DNA of 64,000 bases from positions 1 through 64,000 of the forward strand of contig NZ_SCMX01000023.1 of NCBI RefSeq assembly GCF_005503625.1. The letters are read 5' to 3'. This DNA is from Cupriavidus sp. 2SB. Lineage in GTDB: Bacteria > Pseudomonadota > Gammaproteobacteria > Burkholderiales > Burkholderiaceae. Within the stretch, counting starts at the first letter, position 1; each line of letters opens with the position of its first letter. The notes under the pieces are model-generated. The model worked only from the letters and a program-made list of their open reading frames with translations, was not told the DNA's origin and searched no databases. The position numbers were made by a program, and so were the translations under genes. Shown here piece after piece: positions 38,311-53,119 of the stretch.

Positions 38311-38341
38311 AGGCCGCGTCGCAACCCGACGCGGCCTTTTT
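38311..38341 (+). terminator. Terminator after pilQ
   Basis: AGGCCGCGTCG (38311-38321) pairs perfectly with CGACGCGGCCT (38327-38337), followed by TTTTT. Confidence 0.85.
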
Positions 38342-38483
38342 CCTTTTGGCGGCGTCGTGGGCGGTATCGATGGCTGGCCGGGACGGGAGCCATGCAATGA
38401 TGCACAATGGCGTTTGCATCACGTCGCGTCCCCTCCCAGGCGACCGCGCGTGCCCCGAGCCTTATCGTGCAAGACAGTCTCCT

Positions 38484-39095
38484 GTGACAGCCAATCGCCC
38501 GAACCTATTCTTTGTTGGCCTGATGGGCGCCGGCAAGACCACCGTGGGCCGCGCCGTAGCCCGACGCCTGAACTATCCGTTCTTCGATTCGGACCATGAA
38601 CTCGAAGCGCGGTGTGGCGTGCGCATCCCGGTAATTTTCGATCACGAAGGTGAAGCCGGATTCCGGGACCGCGAGGAACACGCCATTGCAGAACTGACGT
38701 CGCGCAGCGGCATTGTGCTGGCAACCGGCGGCGGCGCCGTGCTGCGCGAGGCCAACCGGGCGGCCCTGAAGGCCAATGGCACGGTCGTCTACCTGCGCGC
38801 CAGCCCGCATGACCTGTGGCTGCGCACCCGGCATGACCGCAACCGTCCACTGCTGCAAACCGCCGATCCCAAGGGGCGCCTGGAAGCGCTCTACGCCGAG
38901 CGCGATCCGCTCTATCGGGAAGTGGCGGACTTCATTATCGAAACCGGCAAGCCGACCGTGGCACAGCTTGCTAATATGGTTCTCATGCAACTTGAAATGG
39001 CCGGCTTCACGCTTCCGCCCGTCGATACTGCCGCCGATTCGATTTCGGAAACGGACGAGCCAGACGGGCGCCCGGCCCAGGACACCCATTCATGA
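38484..39095 (+). CDS. aroK: Shikimate kinase
   Basis: 203 residues from GTG 38484. AroK phosphorylates shikimate. Walker [10 protein letters not shown] (12-20), the substrate segments FFDSDHELE and [16 protein letters not shown], and the lid [10 protein letters not shown] are present. The start is uncertain: ATG 38397, seven bases after GGGAG, would add 29 residues unlike the family. The C-terminal tail ([14 protein letters not shown]) is longer than usual. It overlaps aroB by four bases. Confidence 0.93.
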   Translation: MTANRPNLFFVGLMGAGKTTVGRAVARRLNYPFFDSDHELEARCGVRIPVIFDHEGEAGFRDREEHAIAELTSRSGIVLATGGGAVLREANRAALKANGTVVYLRASPHDLWLRTRHDRNRPLLQTADPKGRLEALYAERDPLYREVADFIIETGKPTVAQLANMVLMQLEMAGFTLPPVDTAADSISETDEPDGRPAQDTHS

Positions 39096-40198
39096 TCACG
39101 CTGGAAGTCGATCTCGGGACGCGTAGCTACCCGATCCATATCGGCGGCGGCCTGCTGGACCGCGCCGAACTGCTGCAACCGCATGTGCGGGGGCAGCACG
39201 CTGTCATCGTCACCAACGAAACCGTGGGGCCACTATACGCGGCGCGCGTCGAGGCCGTGCTGGCGAAGCTCGGCAAGACCGTACGGACGGTGGTACTGCC
39301 CGACGGCGAGCGCTTCAAGCAGTGGGAAACGCTGAACCTTATCTTCGATGCGCTATTGCAGGCTGGCGCCGATCGCAAGACGACACTGATCGCACTGGGC
39401 GGCGGCGTGGTGGGCGACATGACGGGGTTTGCAGCCGCCTGCTATATGCGTGGCGTGCCGTTCGTGCAGATGCCGACGACGCTGCTGTCACAGGTGGACT
39501 CGTCCGTGGGCGGCAAGACTGGTATCAACCACCCGCTCGGCAAGAACATGATCGGCGCGTTCCACCAGCCGAATGCTGTGATCGCCGATATCGACACGCT
39601 GCGAACGCTGCCGCCGCGGGAACTCGCAGCGGGGCTGGCCGAGGTCATCAAGCATGGTGCCATCGCCGATGCGGACTACTTCGGCTGGATCGAATCGAAT
39701 ATCGGCGGACTCAATGACTGCGACGTCGTGCTGATGGCCGAAGCCGTGCGCCGCTCGTGCGAGATCAAGGCAAGTGTGGTGGCGCAGGACGAGCGCGAAG
39801 GCGGCCTGCGCGCCATCCTCAATTTTGGGCACACGTTCGGCCATGCCATCGAAGCCGGCATGGGCTACGGCGAATGGCTGCACGGGGAGGCCGTGGGCTG
39901 CGGCATGGTGATGGCAGCGGACCTGTCGCATCGGCTGGGCTTCATCGACGTGCAGACCCGCGCGCGTATCCGCACGCTGACGCAAGCGGCCATGCTGCCC
40001 GTGGTGGCGCCGGACCTGGGCGTGGATCGCTATGTCGAACTGATGAAGGTGGACAAGAAAGCCGAAGCCGGCAGCATCAAGTTCATCCTGTTGCGCAAGC
40101 TGGGCGAAGCATTCATTACCACGGTGCCGGACCCCGATCTGCGCGATACGTTGCGCCACGCCGTCCTCAAACCGCCTACCGAGGCACCGGTCGCGTGA
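39092..40198 (+). CDS. aroB: 3-dehydroquinate synthase
   Basis: 368 residues. AroB converts DAHP to 3-dehydroquinate with NAD and a divalent metal. [20 protein letters not shown] and [19 protein letters not shown] form the NAD and substrate sites; the metal ligands include the E in AEVIKHG and histidines in [10 protein letters not shown] and LHGEAV. It is coupled to aroK (ATGA). dgt follows 55 bases later, the common order in the group. Confidence 0.97.
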   Translation: MITLEVDLGTRSYPIHIGGGLLDRAELLQPHVRGQHAVIVTNETVGPLYAARVEAVLAKLGKTVRTVVLPDGERFKQWETLNLIFDALLQAGADRKTTLIALGGGVVGDMTGFAAACYMRGVPFVQMPTTLLSQVDSSVGGKTGINHPLGKNMIGAFHQPNAVIADIDTLRTLPPRELAAGLAEVIKHGAIADADYFGWIESNIGGLNDCDVVLMAEAVRRSCEIKASVVAQDEREGGLRAILNFGHTFGHAIEAGMGYGEWLHGEAVGCGMVMAADLSHRLGFIDVQTRARIRTLTQAAMLPVVAPDLGVDRYVELMKVDKKAEAGSIKFILLRKLGEAFITTVPDPDLRDTLRHAVLKPPTEAPVA

Positions 40199-40253
40199 GC
40201 GACAGGTTATGCCTTGCAACCCCGAACCAGCCACGGATTAACGGATTGCCCGC

Positions 40254-41420
40254 ATGACCACCGCTCCCCTGAAAGTCACACCCGCCGACCTCGACGCCCA
40301 CCTCGCCCCGTATGCCGCGCTCTCTGCGCGGTCGCGCGGGCGCGTGCATGCGGAGCCGGCCTCGTCGTCGCGCAGCGAATTCCAGCGCGACCGCGATCGC
40401 GTCATCCACAGCACAGCCTTCCGCCGACTCGAATACAAGACGCAGGTCTTCGTGAATCACGAGGGCGACCTGTTTCGCACGCGGCTGACGCACAGCCTCG
40501 AAGTGGCGCAGATCGCGCGGTCCATCGCCCGCAACCTCCGGCTGAACGAGGATCTGGTAGAGGCCATTTCGCTGGCGCACGATCTTGGGCACACCCCATT
40601 CGGCCACGCCGGTCAGGATGCGCTCAACGGCTGCATGAAGAACCACGGAGGCTTCGAGCACAATCTGCAGAGCCTGTTGGTGGTGGACGAGTTGGAGGAG
40701 CGCTACGGCGGCTTCAACGGGCTGAACCTGACGTTCGAAACGCGCGAGGGCATCCTGAAGCATTGTTCGCGCGTGAACGCCGCTGCGCTGGGTGAGCTGG
40801 GGCGCCGCTTTCTGGAGGGGGCGCAGCCCTCGCTGGAGGCGCAACTGGCCAACCTGGCCGACGAGATCGCCTACAACAACCACGATATCGACGATGGCCT
40901 GCGGTCGGGTTTGCTGACCCTGGAGCAACTCGACGAGATCCCGATGTGGGGACGCCATCGCGCGGAGGTGATGGCGGCGTTCCCGGGTATCAACGGCAGG
41001 CGTGTGATCAATGAGACGGTGCGCCGTATGATCAACACGCTGATCGTCGATCTGATCGAGACCACGGGGCGCAATATCGTGGCGGCCAACCCGAAGACGA
41101 TCGATGACGTACGCGCCGCCGGCCCGCTGGTGTCGTTCAGTCCGAAGGTGCATGAAGAGGCCCAGGCACTCAAGCGTTTCCTGTTCCGCCATTTGTATCG
41201 CCACTACCTGGTGATGCGGATGTCGGCCAAAGCCCAGCGCATTATTACCGACCTGTTCGGCGCATTCATTCAGGATCCGCGCCTCCTGCCGCCGCAATAC
41301 CAGGCGGCGGGCCACGGCACCGATCAGCCACGGTTGATCGCGCACTATATCGCCGGCATGACGGACCGCTATGCCATCCGCGAGCATCGCCGCATTTTCG
41401 CAGTCAGCGAAAGCAACTGA
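40254..41420 (+). CDS. dgt: Deoxyguanosinetriphosphate triphosphohydrolase-like protein
   Basis: 388 residues. HD-domain dNTPase that hydrolyses dGTP to deoxyguanosine and tripolyphosphate. The HD motif is seen as [30 protein letters not shown] and NHDIDDGL. It starts at ATG 40254, [14 protein letters not shown]. In related genomes the next gene is gltB; here a transposase gene intervenes. Confidence 0.94.
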   Translation: MTTAPLKVTPADLDAHLAPYAALSARSRGRVHAEPASSSRSEFQRDRDRVIHSTAFRRLEYKTQVFVNHEGDLFRTRLTHSLEVAQIARSIARNLRLNEDLVEAISLAHDLGHTPFGHAGQDALNGCMKNHGGFEHNLQSLLVVDELEERYGGFNGLNLTFETREGILKHCSRVNAAALGELGRRFLEGAQPSLEAQLANLADEIAYNNHDIDDGLRSGLLTLEQLDEIPMWGRHRAEVMAAFPGINGRRVINETVRRMINTLIVDLIETTGRNIVAANPKTIDDVRAAGPLVSFSPKVHEEAQALKRFLFRHLYRHYLVMRMSAKAQRIITDLFGAFIQDPRLLPPQYQAAGHGTDQPRLIAHYIAGMTDRYAIREHRRIFAVSESN

Positions 41421-41446
41421 CTCGCCGGGGATGCATTGAAATAAAC

Positions 41447-41492
41447 GGGGACAGATCAGGCTATCATTGGGGCCACCCAAGATCAGATAGCC
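41447..41492 (+). repeat. Left flanking repeat and hairpin of the transposase unit
   Basis: GGGGACA (41447-41453) has an inverted copy TGTCCCC at 42259-42265, beyond the gene. A hairpin GGCTATC (41459-41465) with GATAGCC (41486-41492) lies just before the transposase start. These look like terminal or REP-like sites of an IS200/RAYT element. Confidence 0.45.
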
Positions 41493-41502
41493 GGATTGCC
41501 CC

Positions 41503-42234
41503 ATGGCTCGCCTTCCCCGATTCTCTCCCCCTGACATGCCTGTGCTGGTGTTGCAGCGCGGGAACAACCGCCAGCCGGTGTTCCTCGGCACAGACGACTA
41601 CCTGCATTACCTCGATTGCCTGCGCATGGCAGCCCGCGAACACGAGTTGTCGATCCACGCCTATGCATTGCGGCCCAACCATATCCACCTGGTCGCCACG
41701 CCCAAGGGGGCTGATTCGCTGAGCTTGACGATGCAAGCGGTGGGCCGGCGCTACGCTCGGCATTTCAATCGGGTGGCAGAGCGTACTGGCACCCTCTGGG
41801 AAGGACGGTTTCGCTCGGCGGTCATCGAACCCGGCCTCTGGATGATGCCCGCCATGCTCTATGTCGAGGGGAATGCGGTTCGTTCTGCCGATGTCTTGAC
41901 GCCTGACGCCGACCGCTGGAGCAGCTATCGCCATCATGCCGGCATCGAAGCCAGTCCGCTTGTAAGCGATCACTCCGTGTATTGGGATCTCGGTAACACG
42001 CCATTCGAGCGTCAATCCAACTACCGGGCGCTGATGGCTGACGGCCTGTCCGGCAAGGCGCTCGCCACTCTGCAAAAACATGCCCATAGCGGCTGGCCGC
42101 TGGGTAGCGATGCGTTCCTGGCGCAGTTGGAGCGGCAGTCCACCCGGCGCGTGCAACCCCTTCCCAAAGGCCGGCCGCGCAAGGTGGGGGGCGAGGACGC
42201 GTTGACGGCGCCGTCGGAGCACGCACCAAGTTGA
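41503..42234 (+). mobile_element. IS200-like (Y1/RAYT) transposase gene
   Basis: 243 residues. The HUH motif is NHIHLV (His60, His62), preceded by LQRGNNRQPVF and AYALRPNHIHLVATP-like strands. The candidate catalytic tyrosine is Tyr84 in GRRYARHFNR. GTLWEGRFRSAV is typical of REP-associated tyrosine transposases. Such proteins move or maintain REP-like repeats. It appears intact. It interrupts the usual dgt-gltB neighbourhood, so it is probably acquired. The long C-terminal tail is basic and poorly defined. Confidence 0.88.
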
Positions 42235-42247
42235 GGCATTTGTGCGC

Positions 42248-42320
42248 GAAATTTAATGTGTCCCCATTAATTGACCCTACAAAAATGGTGCGATTTTTAA
42301 TGTGTTCTGACCCCATTTAA
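42248..42320 (+). repeat. Two related repeats downstream of the transposase
   Basis: GCGAAATTTAATGTGTCCCC (from 42246) and GCGATTTTTAATGTGTTCTG (from 42290) are imperfect direct copies about 44 bases apart, each followed by CCCCATTA or CCCCATTT-like ends. They resemble AT-rich ends seen with IS200-like elements. 42321-42504, the gltB leader, shows only a weak TATAGT at 42349-42354. Confidence 0.45.
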
Positions 42321-42504
42321 AAAATCTGCACGGTTAAGTCGATTCTCTTATAGTTGCCCCACCCACACAGTCATTGTGCGGCGCGTCACGCTCGTGTACG
42401 CCGCTGCGGTGCCTGCTTGCCACGCCCGATAAAGAGGCCCTGCAGCAGCCACCCCTACGGTCTGCACGCGCGCTGATTGCGCAGCCTTCACCGGAATTCA
42501 GCCC

Positions 42505-47277
<4,773 letters not shown>

Positions 47278-47391
47278 TCGGGCAGCCCCACGAGAGGGCG
47301 CCTGCGGCCACGGGCCGCGGCGCCGACAAGATACTGACCCCACGCGAGGCTGGCCCGGCCGCCTCGCGCCAAGCAAGACCAAGGATGCAAC

Positions 47392-48858
47392 ATGGGTAAG
47401 GCGACTGGCTTTCTCGAATTTCCGCGCCAGAACGAAGGCTACGAACCGGTAGTCAAGCGGGTGAAGCACTACAAGGAGTTCGTGTTCGCGCTGTCGGACA
47501 ACGAAGCGAAGCTCCAGGGTGCGCGCTGCATGGACTGCGGAATTCCGTTCTGCAACAACGGCTGCCCCGTCAACAACATCATTCCCGACTTCAATGACCT
47601 GGTGTATCGCCAGGACTGGAAGTCGGCGATCGAGGTGCTGCACCAGACCAACAACTTCCCCGAGTTCACGGGCCGCATCTGCCCGGCACCGTGCGAGGCA
47701 GCCTGCACGCTCGGCATCAACGAACTGCCGGTGGGCATCAAGTCGATCGAGCACGCGATCATCGACAAGGCCTGGGAAGAAGGCTGGGTCGCACCGCAGG
47801 TAGCCAAGCACAAGACCGGCAAGACCGTGGCCGTGGTGGGTTCGGGCCCGGCGGGCATGGCCGCTGCGCAGCAACTGGCGCGCGCCGGTCACGACGTGAC
47901 CGTGTTCGAGAAGAACGACCGCGTGGGTGGCCTGCTGCGGTATGGCATCCCCGACTTCAAGATGGAAAAGACGCTGATCGACCGCCGCATCGAGCAGATG
48001 CAGTCGGAAGGCGTGACGTTCCGCACGGGCGTGATGGTGACCGATGGCGACAAGCTGCCGGCCGGCATCAAGAACTACGCTCGCGAAACGGTGACTGCGC
48101 AGGCGCTGATGGACCAGTTCGACGCCGTGGTGCTGGCGGGCGGCTCCGAAGTGCCGCGCGATCTGCCGGTGCCGAACCGCGATCTGGATGGCGTGCACTA
48201 CGCGCTGGAATTCCTGATTCCGCAAAACAAGGAAGTGGCCGGCGACGGCGCCAACGAGATCCGTGCCGAAGGCAAGCACGTGATCGTGATCGGTGGCGGC
48301 GATACGGGCTCTGACTGCGTGGGTACGTCGAACCGCCATGGCGCGGTGTCGGTGACGCAGTTCGAACTGCTGCCGCAGCCGCCGGAAGAAGAGAACAAGC
48401 CGCTGGTGTGGCCGTACTGGCCGATCAAGATGCGCACGTCGTCGTCGCACGACGAAGGCTGCTCGCGCGACTGGTCGGTGGCCACCAAGGAATTCATCGG
48501 CGAGAACGGCAAGGTCACGGCGCTGAAGGCGTGCCGCGTGGAATGGAAGGACGGACGCATGCAGGAAGTGCCGGGCAGCGAGTTCGTGCTCAAGGCCGAT
48601 CTGGTGCTGCTGGCAATGGGCTTCACGAACCCGGTAGGTTCGGTGCTCGAAGCGTTCGGCGTGGATACCGACGCTCGCAAGAACGCCAAGGCATCGACCG
48701 AAGGCGAGCGCGCGTATCACACCAACGTGCCGAAGGTCTTCGCCGCCGGCGACGTCCGTCGCGGCCAGTCGCTCGTGGTCTGGGCCATCCGCGAAGGCCG
48801 TCAGGCCGCGCGTTCGGTGGATGCGTTCCTGATGGGATATTCGGAACTGCCGCGGTAA
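47392..48858 (+). CDS. gltD: Glutamate synthase [NADPH] small chain
   Basis: 488 residues. It oxidises NADPH and passes electrons to GltB. N-terminal 4Fe-4S cysteines are in [20 protein letters not shown] and [17 protein letters not shown]. The FAD site is [17 protein letters not shown] and the NADPH site is [10 protein letters not shown] final ATPGVFAAGD-like [14 protein letters not shown] motif closes the FAD fold. A 114-base spacer separates it from gltB. Confidence 0.97.
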   Translation: MGKATGFLEFPRQNEGYEPVVKRVKHYKEFVFALSDNEAKLQGARCMDCGIPFCNNGCPVNNIIPDFNDLVYRQDWKSAIEVLHQTNNFPEFTGRICPAPCEAACTLGINELPVGIKSIEHAIIDKAWEEGWVAPQVAKHKTGKTVAVVGSGPAGMAAAQQLARAGHDVTVFEKNDRVGGLLRYGIPDFKMEKTLIDRRIEQMQSEGVTFRTGVMVTDGDKLPAGIKNYARETVTAQALMDQFDAVVLAGGSEVPRDLPVPNRDLDGVHYALEFLIPQNKEVAGDGANEIRAEGKHVIVIGGGDTGSDCVGTSNRHGAVSVTQFELLPQPPEEENKPLVWPYWPIKMRTSSSHDEGCSRDWSVATKEFIGENGKVTALKACRVEWKDGRMQEVPGSEFVLKADLVLLAMGFTNPVGSVLEAFGVDTDARKNAKASTEGERAYHTNVPKVFAAGDVRRGQSLVVWAIREGRQAARSVDAFLMGYSELPR

Positions 48859-48884
48859 GCATCAACCGGTGCCTCCGGTTTTCG

Positions 48885-48911
48885 CCCCTCTCCCACCGTG
48901 TGGGAGAGGGG
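48885..48911. repeat. 12-bp perfect inverted repeat after gltD
   Basis: CCCCTCTCCCAC (48885-48896) pairs with GTGGGAGAGGGG (48900-48911), with loop CGT. It lies between convergent genes. No T-run follows, so it looks like a dispersed REP-like repeat or a hairpin mRNA end. Confidence 0.65.
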
Positions 48912-48933
48912 AGCCAGACGGCGGGTGATGAAT

Positions 48934-49452
48934 TTACAGCCCACACTCCATCAACACCGCCCCCTCCCCATACGTCGCCAGCTTCGCGCCAAGCGAATGC
49001 CTCGCCACCGGCGCGTACCCAAGCTTGCGCCAGAATCCATCGGCATCCTGTACGGCGACCAGCCGTGAAGACCGCAGGCCCGCATTCCACGCCACCTCGC
49101 GCGCCGCCTCGTAGAGCTGCACCGCCAGACCCGCCCCACGCCCGATCGGCGCTACGGCCATGTCATGCACGAACCACGTCAGCGATTCGCTATCGCGCCA
49201 GTCCCGCGCGAGTGCGCCATTCCATGGCGGCAACGATGTCTCGGGCCAGGCGTGCGTGAACAGATAGGCGGCCAATGTCCCATCGGGCAATCCGGAGATC
49301 CAGCAAGTGGAGGGCGAGAGGTCCAGTCGGCTCGCCAGCGCCGCGGCAGTTTCCACGAGCGCGGCGCCATAGCATTGCGCCTGGATATCGAGCACGGCGG
49401 GCAAGTCGGCGGCGCGCATCGGCCGCAGCGTGAATTCTGACTTCGGATGCAT
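48934..49452 (-). CDS. GNAT-family N-acetyltransferase
   Basis: 172 residues from ATG 49452 (MHPKSEFTLRPMRAADLP). The acetyl-CoA motif VAPIGRGAGLAVQLYEAA is clear, as is the C-terminal AGLRSSRLVAVQDADGFWRKLGY of the fold. The substrate is unknown. It is alone on the minus strand, between gltD and the plus-strand Bug gene. Upstream frame to 49554 is open but unlike the family. Confidence 0.83.
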   Translation of the reverse strand: MHPKSEFTLRPMRAADLPAVLDIQAQCYGAALVETAAALASRLDLSPSTCWISGLPDGTLAAYLFTHAWPETSLPPWNGALARDWRDSESLTWFVHDMAVAPIGRGAGLAVQLYEAAREVAWNAGLRSSRLVAVQDADGFWRKLGYAPVARHSLGAKLATYGEGAVLMECGL

Positions 49453-49626
49453 CGGCGGATTATACGAGCGCTCACATTGGGGTCCGCCCTGAGAGCGTTT
49501 ACGTGTCTGTGCCGCGCCCGCTCTTCTTCTTAGAATTTCCACAGAACATAACAAAAGAAACTGCCTCGAGAATCCCTTTCAGCCGAACTGGTGCCGCTGC
49601 GGTGGGCTGCGGCCCGGAGGAAATTG

Positions 49627-50715
49627 ATGACCGAAGTACGCGTTTGTATGCGGCTTTGGCGAGGTCAAGCGAAGTTGCCAATACTCGCTGCCAAGTGGTT
49701 GGGGTGTGCAGTTGTCTGCCTGAGCGGCATGACGACGGTCCTCGCTCAGCCTCCTGCTTTCGCCCAGCTTGCGAGCATTCCGCACAGCTCCCGCGCGGAA
49801 TTGCAGAATCGCCAGATATCTTTCCCGGCGCGGTCGCTGCGCATGATCGTGCCATTCCCGGCCGGCAGTGTGGCCGATGCCGTCGCGCGCCTGCTCGCCG
49901 AGCGGCTGGAGGTACGGCTGGCGGTGCCTGTCGAAGTGGATAACCGTCCGGGTGCATCGGGCACCATGGCCGGCGACCTCGTGGCCAAGGCCAGTTCCGA
50001 TGGGCACACGCTGTTGTTCCATCAGGCCAACATGCTGATCCAGCCAGGGCTGGAGCCCGTGCCTTACGACGTGATGCGCGACTTCACGCCCGTGGCCCGG
50101 GTGGCTGCCACGCCGCTGTTTCTCGTCATCGACGGACGGCTGCCGATGACGACGTCGCAGCAGTGGGTTACCGCTGTGCGCTCGAATCCGGCGTCGTACA
50201 GCTTCGGCTATGGTCAGCCCGGGAGTCCTTCCCATCTCTATGCCGAGTACGCGGTGCGCAGCGTCTCGAACGGTGTGCCGCTGGTCACCGCCAAGGGCGA
50301 GAATGCCGTCGTCCAGGAAATGCTGGCGGGCCGCATCAGCGCCTGTTTCTGTTCGTGGACGGCCGTGCAGAGTCATGTGCGATCAGGCGCACTCAAGATA
50401 CTTGGCGTGGCTGGGCCGCTGCGGTCGCCGCTGGCGCCGCAAGTGCCCACGCTGCAAGAGTCGGGCCTCGATGGCTATGGCGCCCTGGCGTGGTACGGCG
50501 TCATGGCCCCTGCCAAGACGCCACGAGCCATTGTCGCCCGCCTGGCCGGCGAGTTGGACAACGTGACAAACGAGCGGGACGTGCAGACCCAGTTGCTGGC
50601 TGCCGGGCTCACGCCGGTGCGGGATTCGCCCGAGGCTTTCGCCACGGCCATCCGGTCGGAATCCGTACAGTGGCAGGTCATCATGAGGCAAGGCGGGACA
50701 CGCGCTGAACCCTGA
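49627..50715 (+). CDS. Bug/TctC-type extracytoplasmic solute-binding protein
   Basis: 362 residues from ATG 49627, preceded by GGAGGAAATTG. A signal-like N terminus ends PPAFAQ. The Bug family pattern is visible: MIVPFPAGSVADAVARLLAERL, VEVDNRPGASGTMAGDLVAKA and FHQANMLIQPGLEPVPYDVMRDFTPV-like strands. Such proteins bind carboxylates for tripartite tricarboxylate transporters. No transporter genes are nearby, which is common because the family is greatly expanded in this group. The ligand is unknown. Confidence 0.85.
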   Translation: MTEVRVCMRLWRGQAKLPILAAKWLGCAVVCLSGMTTVLAQPPAFAQLASIPHSSRAELQNRQISFPARSLRMIVPFPAGSVADAVARLLAERLEVRLAVPVEVDNRPGASGTMAGDLVAKASSDGHTLLFHQANMLIQPGLEPVPYDVMRDFTPVARVAATPLFLVIDGRLPMTTSQQWVTAVRSNPASYSFGYGQPGSPSHLYAEYAVRSVSNGVPLVTAKGENAVVQEMLAGRISACFCSWTAVQSHVRSGALKILGVAGPLRSPLAPQVPTLQESGLDGYGALAWYGVMAPAKTPRAIVARLAGELDNVTNERDVQTQLLAAGLTPVRDSPEAFATAIRSESVQWQVIMRQGGTRAEP

Positions 50716-50874
50716 GTGCGGCCCGGCTGGTACGCCTCCCGAGGGCAGGTGGCGCGTAGTCCGCATCTGCAGATGCCACCTCGTTTCCCACCGGATGCCG
50801 ATTGTTGTCGTGCTGGCAATGGTGAGATCACCACACGGGACAGTGACCGGTAGGTAGTAGCCCTTATAATGGCG

Positions 50875-50880
50875 ACCTGC
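50875..50880 (+). promoter_or_regulatory. Likely mla operon promoter, -10 TATAAT
   Basis: TATAAT lies 18 bases before the mlaF GTG. No clear -35 is seen. The Bug-mlaF gap of 182 bases shows no gene. Confidence 0.4.
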
Positions 50881-50897
50881 CTAAAACCGGTGACATT

Positions 50898-51749
50898 GTG
50901 AGCGCTACCGTGCCGAACCCTGCTGGCCAGCTTGCTACCGGCCCGAACATCGTCGAACTCACGGACGTCGATTTCGCGTATGCCGATGGCGCCACGCCCA
51001 TACTTTCCGGGCTTTCGATGCGTTTTCCGCGTGGAAAGGTCGTAGCGGTCATGGGCGGATCGGGCTGCGGCAAGACCACCGTGATGCGGCTGATCGGCGG
51101 CATGGTGCGCCCCCAACGAGGCCGTGTGACGTTCAATGGCGCCGATATCGACACCATGGATCAGCCCGGTCTCTATGCCGTGCGGCGTCAGATGGGCATG
51201 CTCTTTCAGTTCGGGGCCCTGTTCACTGACCTCTCCGTCTTCGATAATGTGGCGTTTCCACTACGCGAGCACACTGATCTGCCCGCGTCGATGATTCGTG
51301 ATCTGGTGCTGATGAAGCTGAATGCCGTAGGGCTGCGCGGTGCGCGGGACCTGATGCCGGCACAGATCTCGGGCGGTATGGCACGGCGGGTGGCGCTGGC
51401 CCGGGCGATTGCCCTGGATCCGGCGCTGCTGATGTACGACGAGCCGTTCGCCGGACTCGACCCGATCTCGCTGGGCCTGACGGCCAACCTGATCCGCAAC
51501 CTGAATGACGCGCTGGGCGCCACCACGATCATCGTCTCGCACGATGTGCAGGAGACGTTCCAGATCGCGGACTACGTGTATTTCATTGCCAACGGCGGTA
51601 TCGCGGCCGAAGGCGTGCCAGAGGAGCTGCGCCGGTCGGAAGATCCGTTCGTGCGCCAGTTTGTCCGTGCCGAGGCGGACGGCCCGGTGCCATTCCACTA
51701 TGCCGGCCCCTCGTTGGCCGAAGATTTTCTCGCCGGAGGCTCGCGTTGA
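50898..51749 (+). CDS. mlaF: Phospholipid transport ABC ATP-binding protein MlaF
   Basis: 283 residues from GTG 50898. Walker A GGSGCGKT (53-60), signature [15 protein letters not shown] and Walker [14 protein letters not shown] are present. It powers retrograde lipid transport from the outer membrane with MlaE, D and B. It starts the mla operon. Its stop overlaps the mlaE TTG by four bases. Confidence 0.96.
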   Translation: MSATVPNPAGQLATGPNIVELTDVDFAYADGATPILSGLSMRFPRGKVVAVMGGSGCGKTTVMRLIGGMVRPQRGRVTFNGADIDTMDQPGLYAVRRQMGMLFQFGALFTDLSVFDNVAFPLREHTDLPASMIRDLVLMKLNAVGLRGARDLMPAQISGGMARRVALARAIALDPALLMYDEPFAGLDPISLGLTANLIRNLNDALGATTIIVSHDVQETFQIADYVYFIANGGIAAEGVPEELRRSEDPFVRQFVRAEADGPVPFHYAGPSLAEDFLAGGSR

Positions 51750-52522
51750 CCGGCTTCTTCATCTCCATCGGCGCCGCGCTGCGCCAGTTCGTGGGTGGCC
51801 TGGGCCGAGCGACGCGCATGTTCGTGGCATTGCTGGCGCTATCGCCTGCGCTCTTCCGCCGTTTCCGGCTGGTGACCGATCAGGTGTTCTTCGTGGGCAA
51901 CCTGTCCCTGCTGATCATCGCGGTGTCGGGGCTGTTCGTCGGATTCGTGCTGGGCTTGCAGGGCTACTACACGCTGAACCGGTACGGCTCGGAACAGGCG
52001 CTGGGGCTGCTCGTGGCGCTCTCGCTGGTGCGCGAGCTGGGTCCGGTGGTGTCGGCGCTGCTGTTTGCGGGCCGCGCCGGTACGTCGCTGACGGCCGAGA
52101 TCGGCCTGATGAAAGCGGGCGAGCAACTTACGGCCATGGAAATGATGGCCGTGAATCCGCTGCAACGCGTGATAGCGCCGCGCTTCTGGGGTGGCGTGAT
52201 TGCCATGCCGGTGCTGGCGGCCATTTTCAGCGCCGTGGGCATCCTGGGCGGCTATGTCGTGGGTGTGCAGTTGATCGGCGTGGATGCCGGCGCGTTCTGG
52301 TCGCAGATGCAGGGCGGTGTCGATGTGCGCGCCGACGTGCTCAATGGCGTGATCAAGAGCTTCATCTTTGGTGTCGCGGTGACGTTCATTGCGTTGTACC
52401 AGGGGTTTGAGGCCAACCCGACGCCTGAAGGGGTATCGCGCGCCACGACGCGCACCGTGGTGATGGCGTCGCTGGCCGTGCTGGGGCTGGATTTCCTGCT
52501 GACCGCGCTGATGTTCAGCTAA
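51746..52522 (+). CDS. mlaE: Phospholipid transport permease MlaE
   Basis: 258 residues from TTG 51746, which overlaps the mlaF stop (TTGA) and follows GGAGGC. The permease has several membrane helices ([39 protein letters not shown]). The motif [27 protein letters not shown], split as usual, is the conserved coupling region. It works with MlaF. Confidence 0.95.
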   Translation: MTGFFISIGAALRQFVGGLGRATRMFVALLALSPALFRRFRLVTDQVFFVGNLSLLIIAVSGLFVGFVLGLQGYYTLNRYGSEQALGLLVALSLVRELGPVVSALLFAGRAGTSLTAEIGLMKAGEQLTAMEMMAVNPLQRVIAPRFWGGVIAMPVLAAIFSAVGILGGYVVGVQLIGVDAGAFWSQMQGGVDVRADVLNGVIKSFIFGVAVTFIALYQGFEANPTPEGVSRATTRTVVMASLAVLGLDFLLTALMFS

Positions 52523-52543
52523 AGCTTTCCAAAAGAGACTCGC

Positions 52544-53119
52544 ATGAAGAAAAATTCGCTCGATTACTGGGTGGGGCTGTTTGTGGTGGTGGGCTTTGCT
52601 GCACTGCTGTTCCTGGCGCTCAAGGCCGGCAACCTGAGCAGCTTTTCGTTCCAGGACACCTATACGGTAACCGCCAACTTCGACAATATCGGCGGCCTGA
52701 AGCCGCGCGCACCGGTCAAGAGCGCGGGTGTGGTGGTGGGCCGTGTGTCGTCGATCACGTTCGACGACAAGGAGTACCTGGCCAAGGTGACGATGCACCT
52801 GGACAAGCGCTTCGAATTCCCGAGAGATACCTCGGCCAAGATTCTGACCTCGGGCCTGCTGGGCGAGCAGTACATCGGGCTCGAAGCGGGCGGCGACGAC
52901 AAGATGCTGGCGCAGGGCAGCAAGATCACGATGACCCAGTCCGCCGTGGTGCTCGAGAACCTGATCGGTCAGTTCCTCTATAACAAGGCCGCGGATGCGG
53001 GCGGCGGCAGCTCGCCGGCCCCTGCCTCGACGCCGGCTACCCCTTCTTCTTCGACGGATACGTCCGGCTCGGGCGCGGCAGCCTTGCCTGCGGCGCCGGG
53101 GCTTGGCGGCAGCAAATGA
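52544..53119 (+). CDS. mlaD: MCE-domain periplasmic protein MlaD
   Basis: 191 residues. One N-terminal membrane helix (YWVGLFVVVGFAALLFLALKA) anchors it, followed by one MCE domain (TANFDNIGGLKPRAPVKSAGV, LGEQYIGLEAGG). The hexamer forms a lipid channel above MlaE. The C-terminal tail is low-complexity, rich in Ser, Thr, Pro and Gly (GGGSSPAPASTPATPSSS). Its stop overlaps mlaA. Confidence 0.95.
   Translation: MKKNSLDYWVGLFVVVGFAALLFLALKAGNLSSFSFQDTYTVTANFDNIGGLKPRAPVKSAGVVVGRVSSITFDDKEYLAKVTMHLDKRFEFPRDTSAKILTSGLLGEQYIGLEAGGDDKMLAQGSKITMTQSAVVLENLIGQFLYNKAADAGGGSSPAPASTPATPSSSTDTSGSGAAALPAAPGLGGSK

Noticed and set aside
36048-38405. 785-codon antisense frame over pilQ
   Set aside because: Shadow of pilQ; no recognisable domain, no ribosome binding site.
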